Assembly: GCA_029820945.1 (NCBI GenBank)
Contig: JALGUJ010000014.1
Location: 1-63,689 of the forward strand
Direction: 5' to 3'
Source of the DNA: Candidatus Zipacnadia bacterium
GTDB lineage: Bacteria; Armatimonadota; Zipacnadia; Zipacnadales; UBA5352
DNA: 63,689 bases
The notes under the pieces are model-generated. The model saw only the letters and a program-made list of their open reading frames with translations, made no database searches and was not told the DNA's origin. Below, piece after piece: positions 1-7,116 of this stretch. The position numbers and the translations under genes are program-made. The stretch's first letter is position 1. Each line of letters opens with the position of its first letter.

Positions 1-6
1 GGAAGG

Positions 7-51
7 GGCATCTGCTAACACTCCCGCGATCTGACATCGCCAACAGATGCC
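7..51. repeat. Inverted repeat GGCATCTG/CAGATGCC
   Basis: Perfect 8-bp arms at 7-14 and 44-51 enclose a 29-base loop, about 60 bases beyond the flgM stop codon. It could be a weak terminator for flgM or a protein-binding dyad. There is no T-tract, so the role is unknown. No gene is seen in bases 1-109. Confidence 0.3.
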
Positions 52-109
52 TATTCCACATCCGCACGGCAAACCTTGCATCCTGTACAACCATTTTCTG
101 GACGCTGCA

Positions 110-412
110 CTAGTTACGCGGGTTGAGTATCCGCTCGGCCACCCTATCCGGGTCAACCCTGTAGGTTCCGGCCTCGACCTGTGCCTTCAGCTCGGCGACA
201 CGCTCGGCCCGCACCTCCGGTGCCTCGGCCAGAGCGGCGCGCGCTGCCTTGATCTCCTCGGCCCTGCGGCTGAAGGCGAGCCGGTCGGTACTTCCCACGC
301 CTGCTGAGGCGCCGACCTGCTGAGCGGGGCGGGCGCGGCTGATGCCCTCGCTGTGCACGCCTCCGACGCTGCTGCGGCCGATGCTGTGGAGCTTGCTGGG
401 ATCGATCCTCAC
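110..412 (-). CDS. flgM: Anti-sigma-28 factor FlgM
   Basis: A 100-residue protein. The N-terminal half (about 1-40) is low in conserved residues, as in FlgM, which is disordered until it binds sigma-28. The C-terminal half has the family signature: a helix around residues 45-62, then VRAERVAELKAQVEAGTYRV (68-87) and a final VAERIL helix. FlgM holds sigma-28 (FliA) inactive until the flagellar hook-basal body is complete, when FlgM is exported. The start is GTG at 412, preceded by a purine-rich GAGGAGAGAGG stretch. A sigma-28 promoter lies about 50 bases upstream, giving the expected feedback loop. No other flagellar gene is in the window; flgN or hook genes may follow to the left of base 1. 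Family assignment rests on the C-terminal signature, the length and the promoter. Confidence 0.88.
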   Translation of the reverse strand: MRIDPSKLHSIGRSSVGGVHSEGISRARPAQQVGASAGVGSTDRLAFSRRAEEIKAARAALAEAPEVRAERVAELKAQVEAGTYRVDPDRVAERILNPRN

Positions 413-462
413 TTCGCCTCTCTCCTCGTTCCGCCCGACCTCTCACGCACACCCCAATAGAG

Positions 463-489
463 ATATCGGCAGCTCGCGCCGCGGCTTTA
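463..489 (-). promoter_or_regulatory. Sigma-28 (FliA) promoter of flgM
   Basis: Read on the minus strand, TAAA (489-486) is followed by exactly 15 bases and then GCCGATAT (470-463). The established FliA consensus is TAAA-N15-GCCGATAA, so all but the last base matches. Transcription would start near 455, leaving a 5' UTR of about 43 bases before the flgM GTG. Confidence 0.85.
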
Positions 490-587
490 GCGTATTGAGC
501 AGCTTTTTCGCAGGGTTCTTCGCCTTGCGCGTTTCTCGAGACATGGGCTGCTGGATCGGGTGAGGTGGGGTCTGCGTCTGCGGGCGG

Positions 588-1568
588 TCAGGGACGGATG
601 GCGCTCTGGACCTTCTGCATCTCGGCCTGTGCGAGGGTTCCCAGAAGCGTGAACACGAACCCGCCCTCCTGCCAGGTCATGGACCGTCCGCGCTGCACCG
701 GCTCCCTGGGCCCCGAGCCGGGCCGCTGGAAGAGACTGAAGGTGTCGGCTCCATTACTGAACGAGAGCCACAGCACGGGCTGGCCGTTCATCTCGATGAC
801 CGCCGCGCGGTTGGGCTGGAAGCGGTAGCCGGGCGGCAGGTAGCGGGGCAGCACGGCCCGGAAGCCCGCCTGCTTCTCTGCCTTCGACAGCGGCATGCGC
901 TCGCAGGGCCGCTCCCCATCTATGACCGTGCAGTCCGCCGGCGGCTCGAAGTCGAAGATGCTCGGGTCCAGTGCCGGGTTGTAGGTGATCCGGGTGAAGA
1001 ACGCCGAGGACTTGACCCGGCCGTGCGAGTCGAAGCGCTGCGTCTTGAGGGTCACGAAATGCTCGGCGTCCACCCAGGACTTCTTCACCAGCAGCCCCTC
1101 GGAGGTGTAGACCTTCACCACGTGCGTGCGTCGCCCGGCGATCTCCTCCTCCCCGACGTACTGCAATCGCATGCGCTTGGCGAGCCGCTCCAGCTCCTGC
1201 ACGCGCTGCTCCGCCGTCTGCCTTGGGGGCGCAAGCTCCGCGCGCACGGCGTGACCAGTCGTGGGGTCGTAGTGCCATTGAACCCGGCCGTTGGTGATGC
1301 ACAGCGTCCCCTTCTCACTCTCGGGGGCCAGCACCAGGATGCGGAGCCTGTCGGGGGCCTTGCAGTCGATCTGCTGCCGCACGCCATGCAACTTCGTGCC
1401 GCCGTCGAAGACGACTACGCTGCGAAGCCCGCTGAAGTCCACGGTGCTGCGGGACTCGATGCTCCTGCGCAGGATCTCCAACGCCGTAAGATGAGGTTGC
1501 GCCAGAGCCACGGTGCCCGAGGCGACCAGCGCGAGCGATACCGATACCAGCCTGCCGAACCTGCTCAT
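588..1568 (-). CDS. MucB/RseB-like sigma regulatory protein, secreted
   Basis: About 326 residues with a signal peptide (about 1-23, ending VALA). Residues about 25-220 look like the LolA/RseB lipid-binding-type beta sheet domain, including segments such as CKAPDRLRILVLAP and KSWVDAEHFVTLK. Residues about 230-325 resemble the RseB C-terminal domain or DUF4367 (LPRYLPPGYRF). In gamma-proteobacteria, RseB binds the periplasmic part of the anti-sigma factor RseA and protects it from proteolysis until mislocalised LPS or lipoprotein displaces it. Here it is third in a sigma / anti-sigma / RseB order, 44 bases after the anti-sigma stop, which supports that role. Two start codons are adjacent (GTG 1571, ATG 1568); ATG is chosen, though no strong Shine-Dalgarno (SD) sequence is visible. 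A stand-alone outer-membrane lipoprotein-sorting protein is the alternative. Confidence 0.75.
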   Translation of the reverse strand: MSRFGRLVSVSLALVASGTVALAQPHLTALEILRRSIESRSTVDFSGLRSVVVFDGGTKLHGVRQQIDCKAPDRLRILVLAPESEKGTLCITNGRVQWHYDPTTGHAVRAELAPPRQTAEQRVQELERLAKRMRLQYVGEEEIAGRRTHVVKVYTSEGLLVKKSWVDAEHFVTLKTQRFDSHGRVKSSAFFTRITYNPALDPSIFDFEPPADCTVIDGERPCERMPLSKAEKQAGFRAVLPRYLPPGYRFQPNRAAVIEMNGQPVLWLSFSNGADTFSLFQRPGSGPREPVQRGRSMTWQEGGFVFTLLGTLAQAEMQKVQSAIRP

Positions 1569-1612
1569 CACAGCGCTTCGCTTCCTCGACGGCGCGGGGG
1601 AGGACGGGTGGG

Positions 1613-2134
1613 TCAGTAGGATGTGTACATGACCAGGCTGACGCCGGCGTCGTCGGCCAGCGGCTGCGTCATCTCAAGCGCTTGGTGCTTGCGCATCAGC
1701 TCTTCGATCTCGCCGGCGGTCGCCGCCATCTGGGTACCCGACGCGGTGTTCGTGACGGCGATCGCGGGCGCCTGCGCGGCGTGATGTGACTGGCTGTACC
1801 AGACGGTGCCCCCGGCCACGGCAAGAGCGAGGGCGGCGACGGCCGCGGCACGCGCCCATTCCGGCTGATCGCTCGGGATCAGCCACGCGGCGATACGCCG
1901 AGCCCAACCGGGGGACTCGTCCTCTGCCGCGATCTCCGCGAGCACGCGGTCGGTGAATCCGGCCGGGAGCCGGTCGGCGGGCAGCGACTGCAGCGCGCCA
2001 TGTGTCTCGCGCAGCAGGAGCGCCTCCCTGCGGCAGTCCTCGCAGCTCTCGATGTGCTCGATCGCCCCCGCCGAAAGCTCGGCGGTCGCGCCCCAACACG
2101 CAAGCAGCTCCTCGCGCACCTTCTCGCACGTCAT
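1613..2134 (-). CDS. Zinc-finger transmembrane anti-sigma factor
   Basis: A 173-residue protein. It opens with a ZAS-type zinc motif: Cys3, then His27-x3-Cys31-x2-Cys34, the arrangement known from RsrA, ChrR and RseA-like anti-sigma factors that clamp ECF sigma factors. One membrane span follows (about 93-113), leaving roughly 60 residues outside, so the protein is a single-pass sensor of envelope state. The start at 2134 is fixed by GGAGG nine bases upstream and by the position of the zinc motif; a longer reading frame running back into the sigma gene exists but adds unrelated sequence. It lies 136 bases downstream of the ECF sigma gene and is its presumed partner. No site-1 or site-2 protease is encoded nearby. 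Confidence 0.85.
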   Translation of the reverse strand: MTCEKVREELLACWGATAELSAGAIEHIESCEDCRREALLLRETHGALQSLPADRLPAGFTDRVLAEIAAEDESPGWARRIAAWLIPSDQPEWARAAAVAALALAVAGGTVWYSQSHHAAQAPAIAVTNTASGTQMAATAGEIEELMRKHQALEMTQPLADDAGVSLVMYTSY

Positions 2135-2270
2135 CAGTCTCGACCTCCAGCCAGCCGCGTCGGCCCCTTTAGCTCTCCCCGCGACGTGACGACGACACCA
2201 TCCGCACCCTCTATGCCGCGGCCTCTCTCGGGCGAGCGTCTCCATGAGCCGCCCGCGCCACGGCGAAAGC

Positions 2271-2891
2271 TCACCTCTCGACCTCGATCTCTCCGGTCTC
2301 CACCAGGTACTGCAGGCTCTCCTTGAGCCGACTGCGCGCATTGAACAGGCGGCTCTTCACCGTGCCCAGCGGGACGTCGAGGATCTCGGCGATGTCCTCG
2401 TAGCTCTCTCCCTGCAGCTCGTAGAGTATCATCACGTCCCGCAGCTTCTCGGGCAGGTCCATGATGGCGCGCCTTACGGCCACCTGCGTCTCGCGCGTCG
2501 TCGAGCTGTCCTCGGGACCGCCGGATTCGTCGGGAATCTCCCGGTCGTACTCACCGTCATCTGAGTCGAGAGGCTCGTCCAGCGAGACCGTCGCCTCTGC
2601 GCGCCTCCGGCGCCGGACCACATCGATTGCCAAGTTGCTGGCGATGCGATACAGCCACGTATGGAAGCTCGACGCGCCCCGGAACCTGGGCAGGGACCGA
2701 TAGGCTCGAACGAAGGCCTCCTGGGTCACGTCCTCGGCCTCGTACGGGTCCCCCAGCATCCGGCAGACATAGCTGTATATCCGGTCCTTGTACTCGTCCA
2801 CCAACCGGCCGAAGGCCTCACGGTCCCCCGTCTTGGCCCGCTCGACGAGGCGCTCGATTCCCGGTTGCGCGAGTCCGTTGTCTTTCGCCAT
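2271..2891 (-). CDS. ECF RNA polymerase sigma factor (RpoE/SigW type)
   Basis: A 206-residue sigma factor with only regions 2 and 4, as in the ECF class. Region 2 (about 28-95) includes EYKDRIYSYVCRML, the AEDVTQEAFVRAYRSL helix and FHTWLYRIASNLAID. A poorly conserved acidic linker (about 98-135) follows. Region 4 (about 140-195) has LPEKLRDVMILYELQGESY and the recognition helix PLGTVKSRLFNARSRLK. It directs RNA polymerase to envelope-stress promoters and is presumably restrained by the next gene product. No SD precedes the ATG at 2891. Instead an ECF-type promoter ends two bases before it, so the mRNA is probably leaderless and autoregulated. The family is certain; the regulon is not. Confidence 0.93.
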   Translation of the reverse strand: MAKDNGLAQPGIERLVERAKTGDREAFGRLVDEYKDRIYSYVCRMLGDPYEAEDVTQEAFVRAYRSLPRFRGASSFHTWLYRIASNLAIDVVRRRRRAEATVSLDEPLDSDDGEYDREIPDESGGPEDSSTTRETQVAVRRAIMDLPEKLRDVMILYELQGESYEDIAEILDVPLGTVKSRLFNARSRLKESLQYLVETGEIEVER

Positions 2892-2893
2892 TC

Positions 2894-2920
2894 GTAGACG
2901 CTATCTCTACCCTAATGTTC
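2894..2920 (-). promoter_or_regulatory. Putative autoregulatory ECF promoter of the sigma operon
   Basis: On the minus strand GAACAT (2920-2915) is followed by 15 bases and GTCTAC (2899-2894). This resembles the sigma-E type GGAACTT-N15/16-GTCTAA. The -10 ends two bases before the ATG at 2891, so transcription would begin at or within the first codons. Confidence 0.6.
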
Positions 2921-2967
2921 AGAAGGTGTCTGCCTGCGTGTGGCTCGACGGTCCCCCGCGCCGGCGG

Positions 2968-4038
2968 CTACCGGTCGAAGAGCCTGCCCGGCTCTCCCTC
3001 GCCGCCCTGCTCCTGGGGCGCCCCTGGTGCCGCCGCATCGCCCTGCCCGTGCCCTGGCGACGTGGGCCGGGCGCCAGGGGCGTCCGCGCGCGCCCCGACG
3101 TAGATGTAGCGCTCGAAGAGCCGCTGGTAGTCCGACCACTGCGATCCGGCCTCGGCGCCCTGGGCCACCACCTGGCTGAAGTACTGCACGTGCGCGTCCA
3201 GGTTGTCGGCGTAGTGCAGCGCGCAGGCCTCGGCCGTCATGGGCAGAACGGGAGCGCCGTACTCTCGCTGCCCGTGATGCGACAGGAGCACATGCGTGAG
3301 GCGGTTCGCCAGCTCGTCGGGGAAGCCCTCGATCTCCTCGATCGCCCTGTTCACCATGCGGTCGGTGAGCACGGTGTGCCCGACCAGGCGCCCGCGATCA
3401 GTGTACTCTATCGATGCGTCGCACTCAAGCTCGACGACCTTGCCCAGGTCATGGAGCAACGCGCCGGCCATCAGCACGTCCCGATCCAGCTCCGGGTGCA
3501 CGCGCGCGACGGTCTCCAGCACCTCGATCACGCCGACGGTGTGCTCGAGCAGCCCGCCGATGTGCGAGTGGTGCAGCGACTTGGCGCCCGGCGCGCGGCA
3601 GAAGCGTTCGAGGAACTCCTCGTCGCCGAAGAAGTGGTCAACGAGGGCCCGCAGGTGCGGCTCGCGCACGCTCGCGGCCGTCGCCAGCAGCCTCCGGCGC
3701 AGTTCGCCGAGGTCGCGCGTGCTGGACGCCACAAGCTCCGCCCGCGAGAGCTCATCGGCTTCGGCCTTCTTGAGCCGCTCGATGACAAGCTGCCTCTGGC
3801 CCCTGTACTCCTCGACCGCGCCGCGAACGGTCACCGCGTCGCCGGCCCCGAAGAGTTGGGCCGCCTCCTCCGCGTTGTCCCACATGCGCGCGGGGATCTC
3901 GCCGGTGGCGTCCGCCAGCGTCAGCGAGAGGTACTGGCCGGGTTTGCTGCGGAAGCTCTGCAGGGACTTGTCACGCGCGGCGTACGTGCCGACGATGCGG
4001 TCGCCGACCTCGAACTCGGCTATGGTCTTGGTCGCCAT
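2968..4038 (-). CDS. YhaM-like 3'-5' exoribonuclease, OB fold plus HD domain
   Basis: A 356-residue protein. Residues about 8-92 form an OB-fold nucleic-acid-binding domain (VGDRIVGTYAARDK... YLSLTLADATGEIPARMWD). Residues about 150-300 are an HD phosphohydrolase domain with HSHIGGLLEHTVGV (158-171), the signature His196-Asp197 in GALLHDLGKV, and a late SHHG motif. This architecture is that of Bacillus YhaM/CBF1, a metal-dependent 3'-5' exoribonuclease active on short RNA and single-stranded DNA ends. The C-terminal 40 residues are Gly/Pro/Ala-rich and probably disordered. It is the last gene of a minus-strand cluster behind a Clp1-like kinase and an RNase H-fold protein, so three consecutive genes have nucleic-acid chemistry. 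Confidence 0.85.
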   Translation of the reverse strand: MATKTIAEFEVGDRIVGTYAARDKSLQSFRSKPGQYLSLTLADATGEIPARMWDNAEEAAQLFGAGDAVTVRGAVEEYRGQRQLVIERLKKAEADELSRAELVASSTRDLGELRRRLLATAASVREPHLRALVDHFFGDEEFLERFCRAPGAKSLHHSHIGGLLEHTVGVIEVLETVARVHPELDRDVLMAGALLHDLGKVVELECDASIEYTDRGRLVGHTVLTDRMVNRAIEEIEGFPDELANRLTHVLLSHHGQREYGAPVLPMTAEACALHYADNLDAHVQYFSQVVAQGAEAGSQWSDYQRLFERYIYVGARADAPGARPTSPGHGQGDAAAPGAPQEQGGEGEPGRLFDR

Positions 4039-4194
4039 GGGCGATCAGCGCCCCCGTTCGCGCCTTCGGTGCATCGCTCCGCTTGCCTTCGTCGCTGCTG
4101 GCCCGAGGGCCTCCACCGTGCGAAACGCTGGCTCGAGGCCCCTGTCGCAGCCCTGCGCACGGCGAGAGCCGGTCTGCCTGTCATGCGGCGACGC

Positions 4195-5124
4195 TCATTC
4201 CTCGCGCATCTGCGTCCCGTCCTCGCGCAGGCGGATGGTGCCCAGGCCGATTGAGGCGACGGCGTCCAGGTCAATCGGCGAGGCCAGTACCAGCAGCGTC
4301 TCGCCCCTGTCGCGGACGCCGCGCAGCAGCCCAACGGCCAGACCGATCCCCTCGGCGTCGCTGAGGCCGATGAGCAGTCCCTCCAGCTTCGAGGCCAGCC
4401 TGCTCCACGAGCGCCCCCAGAGCCATGGCCTGCCGCCGTAGACCGCGCGTCCCTGCAGGGGGATGGCCTGGACCTGTGCGTCCCGCAGGTGCTCCTCGAA
4501 GCGCGTCTGCCGCCAGCGGTGGCGGAAGGAGGCGCTCTTGCGGTCGGCCGCAATGGCCTCCAGGCGGTGCACGCGGGTCTCGCCGGGCCTGAGGGCACGC
4601 GCGATGGGCTCGAGCCCCCCGGGCTCCGCCTCTATCAACACAACGTCCGAGGGCCGGACGAGGTCCGTCTTCGCGCGCTTGAGCGCTACCGCACCGGAGC
4701 CGTGCACGTAGCCCGAGGTGTCGAGCACCACGCGGTCGGCCGCCTCGCCGGCGCGGCGACAGGCGAGGAACGTGGCGCTGGCCGTGCCCAGTGGCCGCGC
4801 GGCGGGCGAGGTCACGCCGACGAAGATGAACCGATCGCGATCGCCCCCAAGCAGGCGCCAGCCGACCGTGCCGGGCGGGCCGAGCACCGACTGCCCCAGG
4901 TCCGCATCGACGACGGCGACCGATCCGCTCTCCGCCAGCCGCTCGGCCAACCACCAACAGAGCACGGTCTTGCCGGCATCCGTGGCACCAATGACCATGA
5001 TCGTGCCGCGCCCGCACTCGGTGGCGGCGAGCAGATCGTGCCAGGAGTCGGGGACGAGCACGTCGCCGGCTGAGTGGCCTGCGGCGTCAACGTGCCTTCC
5101 CCTGTCCTCTTGCCCCTCGCCCAT
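4195..5124 (-). CDS. Clp1/Grc3-like P-loop polynucleotide kinase
   Basis: About 309 residues. Walker A is GATDAGKT (about 46-53), followed by a Walker-B-like VVDADLGQSVLGPPG (about 71-85). The latter resembles the DLDxGQ motif of the Clp1/Grc3/Nol9 family, which phosphorylates RNA 5'-hydroxyl ends in eukaryotes and archaea. Bacterial members are known mainly as uncharacterised proteins. The C-terminal third carries a small beta domain (LLIGLSDAEGIGLAVGLL). ATG at 5124 is preferred because GGCGGGAG lies just upstream; an in-frame GTG at 5139 is the alternative. It starts 20 bases after the RNase H-like gene and precedes the YhaM-like nuclease, so coordinated 5'-end and 3'-end RNA processing is plausible. 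Substrate unknown. Confidence 0.72.
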   Translation of the reverse strand: MGEGQEDRGRHVDAAGHSAGDVLVPDSWHDLLAATECGRGTIMVIGATDAGKTVLCWWLAERLAESGSVAVVDADLGQSVLGPPGTVGWRLLGGDRDRFIFVGVTSPAARPLGTASATFLACRRAGEAADRVVLDTSGYVHGSGAVALKRAKTDLVRPSDVVLIEAEPGGLEPIARALRPGETRVHRLEAIAADRKSASFRHRWRQTRFEEHLRDAQVQAIPLQGRAVYGGRPWLWGRSWSRLASKLEGLLIGLSDAEGIGLAVGLLRGVRDRGETLLVLASPIDLDAVASIGLGTIRLREDGTQMREE

Positions 5125-5144
5125 TGTCTCTCCCGCCACTGCCG

Positions 5145-5564
5145 TCAGTCGTTGGCCAGCCCCAGGTATCGCTCGGCGAGTATCACCGCCGCCCAGTCGT
5201 CGATGGGCTCCGGCGGGAGGCGCAGGCCGGTGGGGACGAGCCGCCAGAGGCCGCGTGGCGGATTCTCGCGCCAGTAGCGCTCGCGCGCCTGCAGCGTGGT
5301 CATGTGCTCGTCGATCTCGGCCAGCACGACGTCGCTCGCGGCCCGTCGGATCAGCTCCGAGGCCAGCTCTGAGCCGGTGCGCGCGCCGACCAGGACTATC
5401 GCCGCACCGTGGCGCTGCGCCATCTCCGCCGCGGCCTCGCCGACCCCCCCGGTGGGCACGATCAGGCGCTCAAGCACCGCGCCGTCCGCCGCAACTGCGG
5501 CCATGCCGCACTTGGCCCGTCCGGGATCGACGGCGACCACCGGGCCGGTTCCAGGACCGGTCAT
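5145..5564 (-). CDS. Small RNase H-fold (YqgF/RuvX-like) protein
   Basis: A 139-residue protein that begins VVAVDPGRAKCGMAAV (residues about 9-24). This is the first beta strand and the first catalytic Asp of the RNase H-like fold shared by YqgF/RuvX and RuvC. A Glu appears late in LAEIDEHMTTLQARERYW (about 93-110), and an Asp pair lies in PIDDWAAVILAERYL (about 119-133), a helix reminiscent of the C-terminal Asp helix of YqgF. YqgF matures the 5' end of 16S rRNA; RuvX-type proteins were proposed as resolvases. The start is supported by GGAGG seven bases before the ATG. It lies 18 bases downstream of DUF3084 and is probably cotranscribed with it. Whether it is the genome's main YqgF or a paralogue cannot be told from this window. 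Confidence 0.7.
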   Translation of the reverse strand: MTGPGTGPVVAVDPGRAKCGMAAVAADGAVLERLIVPTGGVGEAAAEMAQRHGAAIVLVGARTGSELASELIRRAASDVVLAEIDEHMTTLQARERYWRENPPRGLWRLVPTGLRLPPEPIDDWAAVILAERYLGLAND

Positions 5565-5582
5565 GCTCTCGCCTCCAGGGCG

Positions 5583-7061
5583 CTATGGGGGCTCCGGCGC
5601 GGCCGAGACCTCGAGGTCGAGCAGCAGCGGGCCGCGCGTGTAGGTGTCGCCCGCTGCCATCACACGCACGCGCATCATGCCCTCGCCCGCGCGGATCGCC
5701 TCGGCGGCGTTGAAGAGCTCGGCGAGGTCGATGGAGCCATAGCTCCCGGTCTCGGGATGGGGGAGCATGCCCTCGGAGATGGCTCGTGCCCGCACGCGGC
5801 TCTCTTTCGGGTTGGTGATGCGAAGCCACAGCGTCTCGAAGGCCTGGAGGGAGCTGACCCCGGAGCTGATGAGGAACTCGTCGAGCACCTCGCCCTCAGA
5901 GAAGACGAGGCGGTTGGGGGCGGCCCTGAACCCGACGGCGAGCTGGGTCTCTTCGCCGGGAAAGAGCCGGCGGAAGGCGCGCACCGTCACAACCCACTCC
6001 TCGGCCCCGCCCTCGCGTAGCTCGGAGGCCACGTAGCGCACGATCATGCCCTCAGGGACCTCCTCCGCTGGCGCCCAGTCCGGGATGGGAGCCACGGCCA
6101 CCACCGCCCGGCCATTGGCGCCCTCGGGCACTCCGCGGCGCTTGGCGGCCGCGCTCGCCAGGTGCAGCAGCTCGTAGAGGTCGCTTTCCATCTGATCCTG
6201 AGTCTCGTCGGCCGCGAGCACCACGCGGATCAGCTCCTCGCCCGGCTCGTAGAGCGCCGGCCGCTCGGCGATGAGTCGCTGCTGGCGCCAGGCCTGCTCG
6301 AGCCGCTGCTCGATGCTGGCCAGCTCCTGTTCCCGCGCCTCGAGCTCCGCGGTCGTGGCCTCGAGATGCTCGATCGTGGGTTCAAGGTGCCGCTGGGCCC
6401 TCTCCAAGTCGCGGCTCACCATCTCCAGGTGGTGTGAGATGGTCTCGACCTCGTGCCGCTTGGCCTCCACCTCGCGGCGCTTGCGGTCCAGCTCCTCCTG
6501 GGTGACGTTCAGCTCCTGCTCGCTCGCGTCCAGGTCCGCCCGGGCCGCGTTCAGGTCGCTCTGCGCCGCCTCCAGGTCCACCTCGAGCTGGCCGCGGCGG
6601 CGGATGAGCGTATCGACGCGGCCGGCCAACTCGTCGCGGCGCTCGGTGAGCTCGCCGACGCGCCGCTCCGCGTCCTCGCGCAGGCCCTCGAGCTCCTGGG
6701 CGCGGTGCTCGGCCGTGTCCGCGCGCCGACCGGCCCCGGCCGCCTCCCTGTCGAGTCGCGTGACCTCTGACTGCAGGTCGCTGATGCGCGCCTGTAGGTC
6801 CTCCTGGCGCTGGAGGAGCTGGCGCAGCTCGAAGACGGCGATGCGGGCGTAGCCCGAACCGATGGTGGCGACCATGAGGCCGAGCAGGGGCAGGAGCGCG
6901 CCGATGACCGCGGCGACCAGGCGGGCGCTCTGCCGGGGCCGCAGCCCGAAAACGCTGCTGCGGCGCTTGCCCAGCCACGCACCCGTCACGTCCCCCAGAT
7001 AGGCGATGATCGCCCCGAGGATCACCAGCGCGCCGAATACCAGTGCTGTGTAGGTTGACAT
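5583..7061 (-). CDS. DUF3084 membrane-anchored coiled-coil protein
   Basis: A 492-residue protein. Two membrane helices lie at about 7-29 and 48-71, separated by a short basic cytoplasmic loop (GKRRSSVFGLRPRQSAR). A long Glu/Arg/Leu-rich coiled coil (about 80-265) follows, then a globular C-terminal domain (about 270-490) of the DUF3084 type, with PEGMIVRYVASE and TQLAVGFRAAPNRLVF. DUF3084 proteins are common in cyanobacteria and some other phyla and have no established function. The topology suggests a membrane-tethered rod, perhaps a scaffold between envelope and cytoplasm. It lies 55 bases downstream of lptF and upstream of the RNase H-fold gene, so it may belong to the LPS-export operon. 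Confidence 0.75.
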   Translation of the reverse strand: MSTYTALVFGALVILGAIIAYLGDVTGAWLGKRRSSVFGLRPRQSARLVAAVIGALLPLLGLMVATIGSGYARIAVFELRQLLQRQEDLQARISDLQSEVTRLDREAAGAGRRADTAEHRAQELEGLREDAERRVGELTERRDELAGRVDTLIRRRGQLEVDLEAAQSDLNAARADLDASEQELNVTQEELDRKRREVEAKRHEVETISHHLEMVSRDLERAQRHLEPTIEHLEATTAELEAREQELASIEQRLEQAWRQQRLIAERPALYEPGEELIRVVLAADETQDQMESDLYELLHLASAAAKRRGVPEGANGRAVVAVAPIPDWAPAEEVPEGMIVRYVASELREGGAEEWVVTVRAFRRLFPGEETQLAVGFRAAPNRLVFSEGEVLDEFLISSGVSSLQAFETLWLRITNPKESRVRARAISEGMLPHPETGSYGSIDLAELFNAAEAIRAGEGMMRVRVMAAGDTYTRGPLLLDLEVSAAPEPP

Positions 7062-7116
7062 CGGTGCCCGTCCCGGTAGTCTCGCTCTCAGCCGCCGTGG
7101 CCCTGCGCACGCTGCA

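Noticed and set aside
1..109. Left-edge plus-strand frame (47-307)
   Set aside because: It is antisense to flgM and has no family resemblance.
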